Assembly (NCBI GenBank): GCA_034111045.1
Contig: JAWUYA010000006.1
Span: 1 to 19,546 of the forward strand
Source: JALJPB01 sp034111045
GTDB taxonomy: Bacteria > Pseudomonadota > Gammaproteobacteria > Enterobacterales > Alteromonadaceae
DNA length: 19,546 bases
Direction of reading: 5' to 3'
Shown here piece by piece: positions 8,418 to 16,859 of the stretch. The notes below the pieces were generated by a model that saw only the letters and a list, made by a program, of their open reading frames with translations, was not told the DNA's origin and ran no database searches. Position 1 is the stretch's first letter. Each line of letters opens with the position of its first letter. Position numbers and translations under genes: made by a program.

Positions 8418-9473
8418 TTAAGCTCCGGTAGTCTTATTAATAACAACTTGTTCTTCGTTGTCTTGAACTGTTTCAATTGCGCCAATATGCCAAGCATCTT
8501 CACCATGAGCTTTTAATAACTCAATACTTTGTTGAAGTTTATGTTTAGGTACCACGATAACCATGCCGACACCACAGTTAAAAGTGCGGTACATTTCATG
8601 AGTAGTAATATTACCTTTTTCTTGAAGCCAGTTGAAAATCGCTGGCCATTGCCATGAACTACCATCAATAACAGCTTTAGCTCCCTCAGGTAAAACGCGT
8701 GGGATATTCTCCCAAAAACCACCACCTGTGATATGACACAAAGCATGCGCATTAACTTCTTTTAAAAGGGCTAATACCGATTTAACATAAATTTTAGTAG
8801 GCTCAATTAAATGATCACCAATGCTTTTATTATTGAGTAATTCATTGGTATCCGTCTCATTAATTTCTAATACCTTACGAATAAGAGAATAACCGTTTGA
8901 ATGTGGACCAGATGAACCAAGCGCAATAATTTGATCACCAGCACTGACTTCGCTGCCATCAAGTAAACGCGACTTTTCAGCAACACCAACACAAAATCCT
9001 GCAATATCATAATCGCCTTTGTGGTACATTCCTGGCATTTCAGCAGTTTCACCGCCAACTAATGCACAACCAGCACGCACACAACCCTCAGCAATGCCTT
9101 CAACAACAGCAGAGGCCACATCAACATCTAATTTAGCTGTTGCGTAATAATCTAAGAAGAATAAAGGCTCAGCACCTTGTACGATTAAATCATTAACACA
9201 CATTGCCACTAAATCGATACCAACAGTATCATGTTTAGCTAAGTCAATGGCTAAACGTAATTTAGTACCAACACCATCAGTGCCGGCAACTAATACAGGT
9301 TCTTTATAACCGGTAGGTAATTGGCAAACTGAACCAAAGCCACCTAAACCACCCATAACTTCGGGACGAGTTGTACGTTTTACCGCACCTTTAATGTTTT
9401 CAACAAGGGCATTACCAGCATCAATATCAACACCAGCATCTTTATAGCTTAAGGATTGTTTTTGTTCGCTCAC
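8418..9473 (-). CDS. purM: phosphoribosylformylglycinamidine cyclo-ligase (AIR synthetase) PurM
   Basis: PurM closes the imidazole ring, converting FGAM and ATP to AIR in the fifth step of purine synthesis. The product matches E. coli PurM throughout: LSYKDAGVDIDAGNALV, RPEVMGGLGGFG, GTDGVGTKLRLA, GGETAEMPGMYH, SSGPHSNGYSL and MYRTFNCGVGM. I choose GTG at 9473 (351 residues, MSEQKQSLSYKD) because GAGG sits six bases upstream and the length then fits the family. A TTG four codons earlier is open but has no ribosome site. It leads the purM-purN unit and is divergent from DUF2066. Confidence 0.96.
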   Translation of the reverse strand: MSEQKQSLSYKDAGVDIDAGNALVENIKGAVKRTTRPEVMGGLGGFGSVCQLPTGYKEPVLVAGTDGVGTKLRLAIDLAKHDTVGIDLVAMCVNDLIVQGAEPLFFLDYYATAKLDVDVASAVVEGIAEGCVRAGCALVGGETAEMPGMYHKGDYDIAGFCVGVAEKSRLLDGSEVSAGDQIIALGSSGPHSNGYSLIRKVLEINETDTNELLNNKSIGDHLIEPTKIYVKSVLALLKEVNAHALCHITGGGFWENIPRVLPEGAKAVIDGSSWQWPAIFNWLQEKGNITTHEMYRTFNCGVGMVIVVPKHKLQQSIELLKAHGEDAWHIGAIETVQDNEEQVVINKTTGA

Positions 9474-9513
9474 GGGAAACCTCAAAAATTACCGACAGTA
9501 TTTTAAGGGGCAC

Positions 9514-9522
9514 ATTCTAACA
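9514..9522 (-). promoter_or_regulatory. probable extended -10 promoter of purM-purN
   Basis: On the minus strand TGTTAGAAT (9522-9514) matches the extended -10 form TGnTATAAT with one change, about 41 bases before the purM GTG. The start region reads GTGCCCC. No good -35 box is seen, which is normal for extended -10 promoters. I see no PurR-type palindrome nearby. Confidence 0.5.
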
Positions 9523-9629
9523 GCGCAGAGCCAAGGATAAAATCTTTATAAGAAATTATTTTTATTATGAGCCAAAAACGAGTAATATTATGGCTATGAA
9601 ATTGATTATTAGGCTTGTTTTTATTAAAT

Positions 9630-10787
9630 ATGATTAAAAACTGTTTTGTTTTTTGCGTTATGCTTGTTTTTATTTTGTCGAGTTGGGTAAATGCTGTCGA
9701 AGTTAAAGATTTATATCAAGCAAAAGTACCTGTTACGGCACAAACCTTAGCTCAAAAAAGTCACGCTTTAAAAAAAGCCATGCAAATGGTACTGATTAAA
9801 GTAGGTGGGGGAAAAGATGTTTTAAGCAATCATATAATAAAAAAAGCACTTCAAAATAACCGTCTTTATGTTTCTCAATTCAGCTATTCACTTGGAGAAA
9901 TAAAAACCTTACCGCATCTCGAAATGGTCTCTGCTGATAATGCGGAGTCTTTATTTTTATTAGTAAGTTTTGATGAAAATAAAATCAATCAATTATTACA
10001 GCAAGCACAATTACCATTATGGGGAAGGTTAAGGCCAAAAGTGTTATTTTGGCTGGTAGAAGAGAATAATTTCTCCCGGCAAATATTATCTGAGTCAAGC
10101 CACTCAAATGTACCCTCTATTGTTCTCAATCTTGCAGAAAAGCATGGCCTACCCGTGATTATGCCATTAATGGATTTTACCGATACGACTCAAATTACTA
10201 TTCCAGATCTTTGGGGACGCTTTTCTAATCCTATTAAGGCTGCTTCACAACGATATCAAGCAGATGCTGTTGTTGTCGTAAGAATTTCAAATTCTAGTTT
10301 ACTCGAAGATTTAGAGATTAAAAGGGCTTGTCAACCGCTATGTAATACTTTAAAAGTCGATCAGCAACTTGTGATGGATTGGACCATCTTTAGTGCTAAT
10401 ATTAACCAGTTTTCCGTGCAATCTTATCAAGGGATTAATATTAACCTATTGTTGAAGAAGATGCTTTCTGATATCACGGATGTTATATATCAAGGTTATG
10501 CCCTGTCTGAGCAGGCAAACAGTGAATTGATCATTGATGTGGTTAATATTGACTCTATGACGGCATATGTGGCATTAACCGATTTTTTACTTGACCTTTC
10601 TGTAGTTAATGCTGTGATGTTGTTAAGTGCAGACGGTAATAGCCGTCGTTTTAGGCTTGATTTATTAGGTTCAAAACAAACGTTACTGTCTTTATTAAAA
10701 CTCAATAACAAGCTTGAACAATACAGTGATCCATTTGCTAAGGATAGTGAAGATGCTGTACCCGTTTTCTTGTGGAGAAAAGAATGA
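9630..10787 (+). CDS. DUF2066 family exported protein
   Basis: The 385-residue product starts with a signal peptide (MIKNCFVFCVMLVFIL, likely cut after VNA). The mature N-terminus VKDLYQAKVPVTAQTL, the KVGGGKDVL turn and YVSQFSY are hallmarks of DUF2066. Function is unknown; a periplasmic or envelope location is inferred from the signal. I use the ATG at 9630. An in-frame TTG at 9615 is possible, and neither has a convincing ribosome site. The gene overlaps hda by four bases, so the replication regulator is probably translated from the same message. The purM | DUF2066-hda order is conserved in Gammaproteobacteria. Confidence 0.85.
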   Translation: MIKNCFVFCVMLVFILSSWVNAVEVKDLYQAKVPVTAQTLAQKSHALKKAMQMVLIKVGGGKDVLSNHIIKKALQNNRLYVSQFSYSLGEIKTLPHLEMVSADNAESLFLLVSFDENKINQLLQQAQLPLWGRLRPKVLFWLVEENNFSRQILSESSHSNVPSIVLNLAEKHGLPVIMPLMDFTDTTQITIPDLWGRFSNPIKAASQRYQADAVVVVRISNSSLLEDLEIKRACQPLCNTLKVDQQLVMDWTIFSANINQFSVQSYQGININLLLKKMLSDITDVIYQGYALSEQANSELIIDVVNIDSMTAYVALTDFLLDLSVVNAVMLLSADGNSRRFRLDLLGSKQTLLSLLKLNNKLEQYSDPFAKDSEDAVPVFLWRKE

Positions 10788-11497
10788 GTCAAATTGCTCA
10801 ATTAGCACTATCTGTCCAGCTACCTGATGATGAAACTTTTGAGAGTTATATAACCACGGTTAATCAAAGTGTTGTTGTCCAACTTCAACATTTCATCAAC
10901 GATCAGTCGCCTTCAAGTAATACACCCCATAGTTTTTATTTATTTGGCTTAAAGGGGATGGGGAAGTCACATTTATTACATGCCTGTAGTGCTTTTGCAG
11001 CGTCTATAGGAAAATCTTCTTTATGTCTGTCTTTTTCCGAAATTAAGCATTTGGCTGTTGAAGTGCTTGATGGTTTAGAGCACATCGATATTATCTGTTT
11101 AGATGATATTGAATTAATCTCTGGAGAGCAGCAATGGCAGCAAGCCATTTTTGATTTGTATAATCGTCTGCTAGAACAAAATAAGTTGTTAATCATTACC
11201 GGCAACCAAAGTGCACAAAAATTAGGTATAACATTACCTGATTTGGTCTCTCGTTTAACTTGGGGTTATACTGAACAAGTTAAAGCATTAACTGAAGATG
11301 AAAAGGTTAATGCCTTGAAGTTTAGAGCGTTACAGCGAGGTTTATTGTTAGCAGATGATGTCGTAAAGTTTTTGTTAAATAGACTATCTCGAGATATGGG
11401 CAGTTTAATTGAATCACTCGATGTGCTTGATAAGGCCTCTATTAGAGAGCAAAGAAAAATTACTATACCTTTTATTAAAGAAATTCTAGAGAAATAA
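10784..11497 (+). CDS. hda: DnaA regulatory inactivator Hda
   Basis: Hda is an AAA+ protein that, bound to the DNA-loaded sliding clamp, makes DnaA hydrolyse ATP and so limits re-initiation. At 237 residues it matches the family. A clamp-binding motif QLALSV is at 6-11 (QLSLPL in E. coli), Walker A GLKGMGKS at 55-62, Walker B ICLDDIE at 104-110, the Arg-finger box DLVSRL at 153-158, and sensor II near Arg203. The Walker A Lys is present, where E. coli Hda has Arg. The true start is the ATG at 10784 with GGAG six bases upstream; a GTG four codons earlier lacks one. The ATGA overlap with DUF2066 implies coupling. Confidence 0.94.
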   Translation: MSQIAQLALSVQLPDDETFESYITTVNQSVVVQLQHFINDQSPSSNTPHSFYLFGLKGMGKSHLLHACSAFAASIGKSSLCLSFSEIKHLAVEVLDGLEHIDIICLDDIELISGEQQWQQAIFDLYNRLLEQNKLLIITGNQSAQKLGITLPDLVSRLTWGYTEQVKALTEDEKVNALKFRALQRGLLLADDVVKFLLNRLSRDMGSLIESLDVLDKASIREQRKITIPFIKEILEK

Positions 11498-11551
11498 TAC
11501 ATTTAACTTCACTCATTTTACCAGACTTTATTTCCCCCCTTTATTGCTAAA

Positions 11552-11593
11552 TATTAATTGAAAGGTATTAATTGGTAGGTATTAATTGGCAGG
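11552..11593. repeat. three 14-bp tandem copies at a convergent gene junction
   Basis: Three units run in exact register: TATTAATTGAAAGG (11552-11565), TATTAATTGGTAGG (11566-11579) and TATTAATTGGCAGG (11580-11593). The third contains the stop codon and last codons of the minus-strand lipoprotein gene, so copy number could alter that protein's C-terminus. It looks like replication slippage. Confidence 0.85.
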
Positions 11594-13471
11594 TAAATCC
11601 TTGTGATAATACATTCTTTGCTTACTCACTTCTTGATATAAACCTTTTACCCTTTCTTTAGAACTAATCGAGCTGACTGTTCTTTTGTTTGAGGGGGCAA
11701 TAGCGCTAATAAACAAGTTTTCTAACCAGTCATTACCTGCGGTCATATCAATAGGAGATAAGATATTTGCAATAGCAGTGCTACTGTCAAATTCAGGTAA
11801 TATTCGGTTGGTAACAAATTCGACCCGGGGTTTGATATTTACTTCACCAATACGTCCTCTTTGTCCCCAAGTCACAATATAATCTTGAATAGAAATATTC
11901 TCACCTCTGGGTAGGTTAGTTACTGCGGTATCTCTCAATACACCATATCTTGATTGCATCATAAACTCTTCAAAGAGCATGGCATAATCTTCTCGAGGAG
12001 AAGAGTAATTATAATAATCATTGGCAACTTTTTGATTAAAGAAATCTTTAATATCAATGGGTAAATAAGACTTTTGAATAGCAGTGGCGGTTTCGCCAGA
12101 AAAACTAACTTGCGCCAAACTATACATTTCATTACCAGTTAAGGGAAAGGCAATAGCTAAATCGTCAGACTCAAAATTGCTATTTAATGCGGCATCTAGA
12201 ATGCGTAAGTTTTTATCATGAATAAACCATTCTGTTTTAGGGAAGGAGTCATTGGCATGAGCTAATTCATGGTAAAGCAACGAAGCTAAACGGAATAAGC
12301 CATCGGTTGCATTGCGAGTCACCCGTAAATCATCAGAAATATTAATATTGGCATAGCTATTATCTTTAACATAACGCCAAGGCATTAAAAATTGTAACTC
12401 ACGGCCAAAGGATGCTCGGTAATCAGGCGCTTCATTAATAGTATCTCTTTCATCTGGTGACAACCATAGCGTGTTAGGATCTAGGTATATTGCCCCAGTT
12501 GCAGCCCAATAAAAAGAAGGACGCACATCATAAGAAATAACGATAGCAGTGGTGGCTCTTAATAACTGTTTAAAATCATTATTATAATCATTTAGCACTA
12601 AAAACTCTCTAAACTTATCTCCCATCCATTGATGTGAAACAACAACACGACTCATAACATCATCAATGGTTGGTGTAAGACTTTGATCTGCTATTAAGGG
12701 CAGTTTTTTTAGCGTGCATGAACTTGTGAGTTGGTTTGAATAAACACAACTCACAATGTTTTGAGCATAGAGGCTTTTATTATTATAAGGAAATGTTGTT
12801 GCTAAGCGTTGGTCAAAGTAGGCATTACTATTGATTGTTTCAGCATCTTCAACCAATATAGTAACAGTGTCACTTACATCGTTACCATTAGCTATACCTT
12901 TAACCCTAAATGTTAATAGGGTATCTTCATCGACATTAGGCGCTTTAAAGTAACGAGTTAAGCTGTTTGACAAGTCATCCTCTGTAAAAGTAACGTCTGG
13001 TCCAGATAGTTGCTCCCAACTAACAGTATCAGCACTAATATCTGATGAAATTTCAGCTTTCAAAGAAACATTACTGAGTTCCAATGCGGCGTGACCTAAT
13101 CTTGCATTAATAAAGTTAACTTCATCTAAAACGGTTAATAAGTGGTTAAGTTGATGAGGTTCACCATCAACATTAAATGAAACATCAAATTGATAGTCAC
13201 CGGGATTTAAAGTGGTAAAGGCGATAACTTTACTGGTATCGGCTAAAAAGGTAGTTATAGGGCCAGAGGTTTGAGACCATTGAATGTCAGTTATACTTGT
13301 GTTGGGGTAATATAAAACAAGTTCAACGGCCTGATTAACCTTAGTTTCTATATCGAGATTAACAATAGCCTGTTGATCATTTGATACAGAGCCATTGCAT
13401 GCTGAAAATAATAAAATAGAAGTAAAAGCAACAAGAGCTTGTTGAATTTTTTTAATTGTATGTCTTAACAT
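11582..13471 (-). CDS. lipoprotein with Ig/PKD-like domains and a putative zinc metallopeptidase domain
   Basis: I do not recognise a named family. With ATG at 13471 the product has 629 residues; a GTG seven codons upstream is an alternative and neither has a good ribosome site. A lipoprotein signal ends in LLFSAC (Cys25). Two beta-rich domains follow (about 38-115 and 123-210), each with a W-x-Q-x-SGP motif as in PKD/Ig-like repeats. The C-terminal half has YHELAHAND: HELAH (401-405) is a zinc HExxH site, and PREDYAMLFEEF about 90 residues later offers a Glu ligand (about 494) in a pattern like the E-x-x-A-E helix of anthrax lethal factor-type gluzincins. Peptidase activity and surface location are inferred. 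It is followed at 13514 by a DUF2069 gene on the same strand. Confidence 0.7.
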   Translation of the reverse strand: MLRHTIKKIQQALVAFTSILLFSACNGSVSNDQQAIVNLDIETKVNQAVELVLYYPNTSITDIQWSQTSGPITTFLADTSKVIAFTTLNPGDYQFDVSFNVDGEPHQLNHLLTVLDEVNFINARLGHAALELSNVSLKAEISSDISADTVSWEQLSGPDVTFTEDDLSNSLTRYFKAPNVDEDTLLTFRVKGIANGNDVSDTVTILVEDAETINSNAYFDQRLATTFPYNNKSLYAQNIVSCVYSNQLTSSCTLKKLPLIADQSLTPTIDDVMSRVVVSHQWMGDKFREFLVLNDYNNDFKQLLRATTAIVISYDVRPSFYWAATGAIYLDPNTLWLSPDERDTINEAPDYRASFGRELQFLMPWRYVKDNSYANINISDDLRVTRNATDGLFRLASLLYHELAHANDSFPKTEWFIHDKNLRILDAALNSNFESDDLAIAFPLTGNEMYSLAQVSFSGETATAIQKSYLPIDIKDFFNQKVANDYYNYSSPREDYAMLFEEFMMQSRYGVLRDTAVTNLPRGENISIQDYIVTWGQRGRIGEVNIKPRVEFVTNRILPEFDSSTAIANILSPIDMTAGNDWLENLFISAIAPSNKRTVSSISSKERVKGLYQEVSKQRMYYHKDLPAN

Positions 13472-13513
13472 TTTATTAATTTTGATAAGCACTCCGATTT
13501 TTTATTTAACTAT

Positions 13514-13900
13514 TTATTTTTTTCTAATACTTAATCCTAATTCTTGTCCTTTATATTTTGCATAATAACTGCCTGCAAGAAACATTACCGTGGCAAGTAA
13601 TAATTCAATCAAAGCCCACAGCATATCCTTTGGGGATACCCACAGGGTTGTTAAACTGTGTAAAAAATATATCATCACTATAAAGCTTGACCAAGCATAG
13701 GTATAAGGATTCCCTAAAATTAATCCTTTTAAGGGAAGCAATAAAGGCAGAGTAAACATCACTAGCGATAGCGTTGGTGATAAACCGGTGCTTGGACTAA
13801 GCAAAATTAGCCATAAAGGCATATAAAAGAGCAGTGAAAAATAACTGATCAAGGTGATGGTTTTTAAATGTTTAGTACTTATTCTTTGTTGTTTATTCAT
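13514..13900 (-). CDS. DUF2069 family membrane protein
   Basis: The 128-residue product has four hydrophobic segments (about 15-35, 42-62, 68-86 and 91-111), short basic ends and the GNPYTYAW motif typical of DUF2069. It should be an inner-membrane protein of unknown function. It lies 82 bases downstream of the ArsC-family gene and 42 bases upstream of the lipoprotein gene, all on the minus strand. The ATG has only a weak GAG upstream. Linkage of DUF2069 to an ArsC-family reductase is seen in other Gammaproteobacteria. Confidence 0.75.
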   Translation of the reverse strand: MNKQQRISTKHLKTITLISYFSLLFYMPLWLILLSPSTGLSPTLSLVMFTLPLLLPLKGLILGNPYTYAWSSFIVMIYFLHSLTTLWVSPKDMLWALIELLLATVMFLAGSYYAKYKGQELGLSIRKK

Positions 13901-13982
13901 TACTACTTACTCATTGATGCTGATAAAATTCTTCAACTAAATTGTATTTATTAGGATAAATGCTTTATTACTGATGCAATTT

Positions 13983-14321
13983 CTAAAACAAAGTCAAAAC
14001 GTTTTCAGGAGGACGACCAATAACCGCTTTGTTTTCGGCAGTAACGATGGGGCGCTCTATAAGTTTTGGATGTGCAGCCATAGCCATGATAAGTTGTGTG
14101 TCGCTTGCTTGTTTGAGACTAAGTGCTTTAAATTCTTCTTCTTTAGTACGCATCATTTCTATCGGTGAAATATTTAACAGGGTCAATAAGTTGTTTAATT
14201 GATCAATGTTTAACGGTGTTTTAAGATATTCAACAATTGTTACTTCTTTATTTGCTTGCTCAATGAGTTGTAACGTTTGTCTGCTTTTTGAGCAACGAGG
14301 ATTATGATATATTGTTAGCAT
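13983..14321 (-). CDS. ArsC-family reductase (YfgD-like, glutaredoxin-dependent)
   Basis: This is a 112-residue thioredoxin-fold protein of the arsenate reductase family. Cys10 in HNPRCSKSR is the expected nucleophile. The three Arg that bind the oxyanion in ArsC have equivalents: Arg58 in MMRTKEEEF, Arg90 in ERPIV and Arg103 in GRPPENV. AAGAGA precedes the ATG. It sits beside bepA as in E. coli (yfgD-bepA), with no arsenic regulator or efflux pump nearby, so a housekeeping redox role is as likely as arsenate resistance. Confidence 0.9.
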   Translation of the reverse strand: MLTIYHNPRCSKSRQTLQLIEQANKEVTIVEYLKTPLNIDQLNNLLTLLNISPIEMMRTKEEEFKALSLKQASDTQLIMAMAAHPKLIERPIVTAENKAVIGRPPENVLTLF

Positions 14322-14366
14322 GCTGGTCTCTTTTATTCATTTGAATAGGTAATTGATTTTTCTATT

Positions 14367-15833
14367 TTATAAGCGCTTAAGTTTATCTTCTTGTGTTTGC
14401 AATTGTAATATTCTTGCTTTTATACGTTTTTTTAACAAGGGTTGTTCTTTAGCAACCTTATAACCTGTTTGTAATTCATCAATGGCCGCTGAATATGAGC
14501 CGAGTAACGCAAGTATTTCTGCTTTACTACTATGCATTAATGCTACTTCCCCTTGTTTTTTATAAATTTCAGTTAATAAATCATAGGCAATAAAGTTTCC
14601 AGGGCTGACAAGTAAAAAATCTTGTAGCATTTGGGCTGCTTTTTCATCTTGTTCAGCAGAGTTTAAAACACTGGCATAATTTAAAGTGACGACTTGATTA
14701 TAAGGCATTAATAAATCAAGTTTACTGAGCATTTTTATGCCTCGATCAAATTGTTTAAGGGCGATATATATATCACTTAGTACATCAACGTAAAAAAGAT
14801 TGTTTTTATCTGCCGCTAATAAAGGCTCTAAGATAGATTGAGCAGCAATATATTGTTTGTTTTCAAAATATGAAATAGCCAAACCATATTTAGCGCCTTC
14901 CTCTAATACATAAAGCTTTTTATCGAGTTGAAGTTTATAGCGTGCAATATTGATTTTTGGATCACTTTCATATCTTGACGTTATTCTTGATTTTGCTAAT
15001 TCAAAACTCAACGTTGGTGGTAGAGTGACTGTTGGTAGATTTTGAGCCCTTTGCCTAGCATCTGTTATTCTTGCTGAGGGAATAGGGTGAGTTAGTAGCA
15101 TTGGCGGAGGGGAGCTTTTATAACGATATTTTGATGACATTTTAGTAAAAAAATCGGGGGCACCTTGAGGATCAAATTTACTGGCTGATAATAGAGCGAT
15201 ACCTACACGGTCTGCTTCTTTTTCATTTGCACGGGTATAATTAATACCTGCTTGTTGAGTTAATGCCATGCTACCCATTAATGTAGCCATACCGACGGTT
15301 GGGTTCACTAAAGAGATTAATACCCCGGAAATCAATCCAGCCATTGATAATACTTGGCTTTGACTTTGGCTTTCAAGTCGCCTTGCCATGTGCCTTTGAG
15401 TCACGTGAGATATTTCATGGGCAATAACAGAGGCTAACTCACTTTCAGTATCAGCTTCAGTAATTAATCCACTGTGAATGCCAACATGGCCGCCAAAAAA
15501 GGCAAAAGCATTAAGTTCTTTATTTCGGATCAGGAAAAACTCAAAGCCATAATTAACATCTTTAGCATTTTTAACTAATCGATTGCCTAAATCATTAATA
15601 TATTCAATTAAAATAGGATCGTTTATGATAGGTTGAGAAGCCCTGAGTTGCTTCATCATCGCTTGACCAATCAATCGTTCTTTATCAATAGATAATACGC
15701 TAAAACCAGCAGCTCCAATGTCAGGTAATATATTTTTATTGGTCTCTAAAGCAGAAGAAAAGGGCACTGTTAATAATGTCGTTAAACTAGTGGCTAGTAT
15801 CAATGGCTTTATTTTAAGCAAATTATTTTCCAA
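14367..15833 (-). CDS. bepA: beta-barrel assembly-enhancing protease BepA
   Basis: BepA is a periplasmic M48 metalloprotease and chaperone that helps mature LptD and degrades stalled outer-membrane proteins at the BAM complex. At 488 residues it equals E. coli BepA in length. A signal peptide covers residues 1-29 (cut after SSA). HEISH is at 139-143, the third zinc ligand Glu204 is in NEKEADRVG, and His249 in LLTHP matches the His switch residue of E. coli. TPR helices fill the C-terminal half. The start is TTG with no ribosome site; a second TTG four codons on has GGAAA upstream and may be the real one. Downstream at 45 bases is the ArsC-family gene. Confidence 0.94.
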   Translation of the reverse strand: MENNLLKIKPLILATSLTTLLTVPFSSALETNKNILPDIGAAGFSVLSIDKERLIGQAMMKQLRASQPIINDPILIEYINDLGNRLVKNAKDVNYGFEFFLIRNKELNAFAFFGGHVGIHSGLITEADTESELASVIAHEISHVTQRHMARRLESQSQSQVLSMAGLISGVLISLVNPTVGMATLMGSMALTQQAGINYTRANEKEADRVGIALLSASKFDPQGAPDFFTKMSSKYRYKSSPPPMLLTHPIPSARITDARQRAQNLPTVTLPPTLSFELAKSRITSRYESDPKINIARYKLQLDKKLYVLEEGAKYGLAISYFENKQYIAAQSILEPLLAADKNNLFYVDVLSDIYIALKQFDRGIKMLSKLDLLMPYNQVVTLNYASVLNSAEQDEKAAQMLQDFLLVSPGNFIAYDLLTEIYKKQGEVALMHSSKAEILALLGSYSAAIDELQTGYKVAKEQPLLKKRIKARILQLQTQEDKLKRL

Positions 15834-15875
15834 TTATTCAGTGGGCTAATTGACAGAGTCGTTTTACGGTGTATT

Positions 15876-16460
15876 TTAATGACGATTATGTATCTCTTGG
15901 TAAAATTCAGCAATGTTATATCCTTTGATGTCAACAATATCAAAAAATTCCTTCAATATATCAATTAACTTTTCGACACAGATGAAAGCATGCTTCATTA
16001 ACTCCATATCAGCCTCATCGCCGATTTGATATGAGTAAATAGTAAAGTCAACTAAACTATTGATGCGAAATAACATTTGCATACTCTCAGGAAACCAATA
16101 TTTAAATGGACATCGATAATCATTTTTAATGTCTCTGACAATTCTTTCACCATTGATTACCGGATAACAATGTAATTCATAGCCTCGATCACCATAATGA
16201 TGACGCAGCATAATTTTCGCTTTACTTGTTAAATGAATAATACCATTGTCATCTTTATATCCGCCAAAATTATCTAAATTCCAATTATTTTTATTTAACA
16301 ATTGCTTATAAGCACTATCAAAACCATGGGTTAAAATAGTCTCAACATCACTAATAGAAGATGAAACTATGTGATAAATTGCTGACACGTCCCCCCAAGA
16401 GACTTTCTTTTTTAACGCATTAATTTCTTTTAATGATGGATTTTTAGGCATTTTTTTCAT
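15876..16460 (-). CDS. uncharacterised 194-residue protein
   Basis: I do not recognise this protein. It has no signal peptide or membrane segment, so it should be cytoplasmic. The N-terminus is basic (MKKMPKNPSLKEINALKKKV). The middle is rich in aromatic and charged residues (NWNLDNFGGYKDDNG, LRHHYGDRGYELHCYPV, FKYWFPESMQMLF). The last 60 residues look helical (DEADMELMKHAFICVEKLID). GGAAA lies about ten bases before the ATG. It stands between bepA and the TusA-like gene, where E. coli has bepA next to perM, so it appears to be an extra gene. Its upstream region shares a perfect FNR-type site with the divergent gene. Confidence 0.65.
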   Translation of the reverse strand: MKKMPKNPSLKEINALKKKVSWGDVSAIYHIVSSSISDVETILTHGFDSAYKQLLNKNNWNLDNFGGYKDDNGIIHLTSKAKIMLRHHYGDRGYELHCYPVINGERIVRDIKNDYRCPFKYWFPESMQMLFRINSLVDFTIYSYQIGDEADMELMKHAFICVEKLIDILKEFFDIVDIKGYNIAEFYQEIHNRH

Positions 16461-16544
16461 ATGACATTATTTCCATGTAATTATTGTATTAATTTTAATC
16501 GCTTAGCTAGGCATAATAAAAATTTAATCAAAAGAAGCTAGGTA

Positions 16545-16558
16545 TTGATTGTAATCAA
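16545..16558. promoter_or_regulatory. FNR/EtrA-type binding site in a divergent promoter region
   Basis: TTGATTGTAATCAA fits the FNR half-site pattern TTGAT-N4-ATCAA in all ten defined positions, and the palindrome extends to 16 bases (ATTGATTGTAATCAAT). A GATAAT -10-like box for the TusA-like gene lies at 16572-16577, placing the site over its -35 region, which would suit repression. On the other strand TATTAT (16518-16513) lies at a distance near that of class II activation of the 194-residue gene. Direction of control is inferred only. Confidence 0.55.
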
Positions 16559-16607
16559 TTGTCGCAAAATAGATAATTAAACAAAAGTTATTTTCAAAGT
16601 TTTTTGT

Positions 16608-16832
16608 ATGTTATATGAATATGATGCAACAGCTGAAAAATGTCCTCTGCCTTTAGTAAAGATGCGTGTTATTTTAAAAAAAATGCAACAAGGGGATAAT
16701 TTTTTATTAAAAATAAGTGATACAAGCTCAATTAAAGATATTCCTAACTATTTAAGTAAACAAGGTTATCATTTTTCAAAGCAAAATATCAGCGGTGATA
16801 TAGTGCATTTACTTATTAGTAGTCATCTTTAA
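16608..16832 (+). CDS. TusA/SirA/YedF-family sulfurtransferase
   Basis: The 74-residue product has the family motif C-P-x-P at Cys12 (EKCPLPLVKMRVILKKM), followed by the expected GD turn and a strand-helix-strand end. Family members carry a persulfide on this Cys and relay sulfur, as TusA does for tRNA thiolation. Here the CPLPL form differs from the CPEP of true TusA, so the acceptor is unknown. No ribosome site is evident before the ATG. perM starts 27 bases after the stop, so the two form a likely operon, and an FNR-type site lies upstream. Confidence 0.85.
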   Translation: MLYEYDATAEKCPLPLVKMRVILKKMQQGDNFLLKISDTSSIKDIPNYLSKQGYHFSKQNISGDIVHLLISSHL

Positions 16833-16859
16833 GGTTTAATTAAACAGGTAGTTATCAAT

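Noticed and set aside
8513..9058. Alternative minus-strand frames inside purM, and other frames inside fadE, hda and bepA
   Set aside because: They lie wholly within well-matched genes in another phase and carry no recognisable motifs.
9486..9630. PurR operator between purM and DUF2066
   Set aside because: No sequence close to the ACGCAAACGTTTGCGT palindrome is present in this intergenic region.
13983..14321. Arsenic resistance operon
   Set aside because: The ArsC-family gene has no arsR, arsB or acr3 neighbour and its location matches the housekeeping yfgD position beside bepA.
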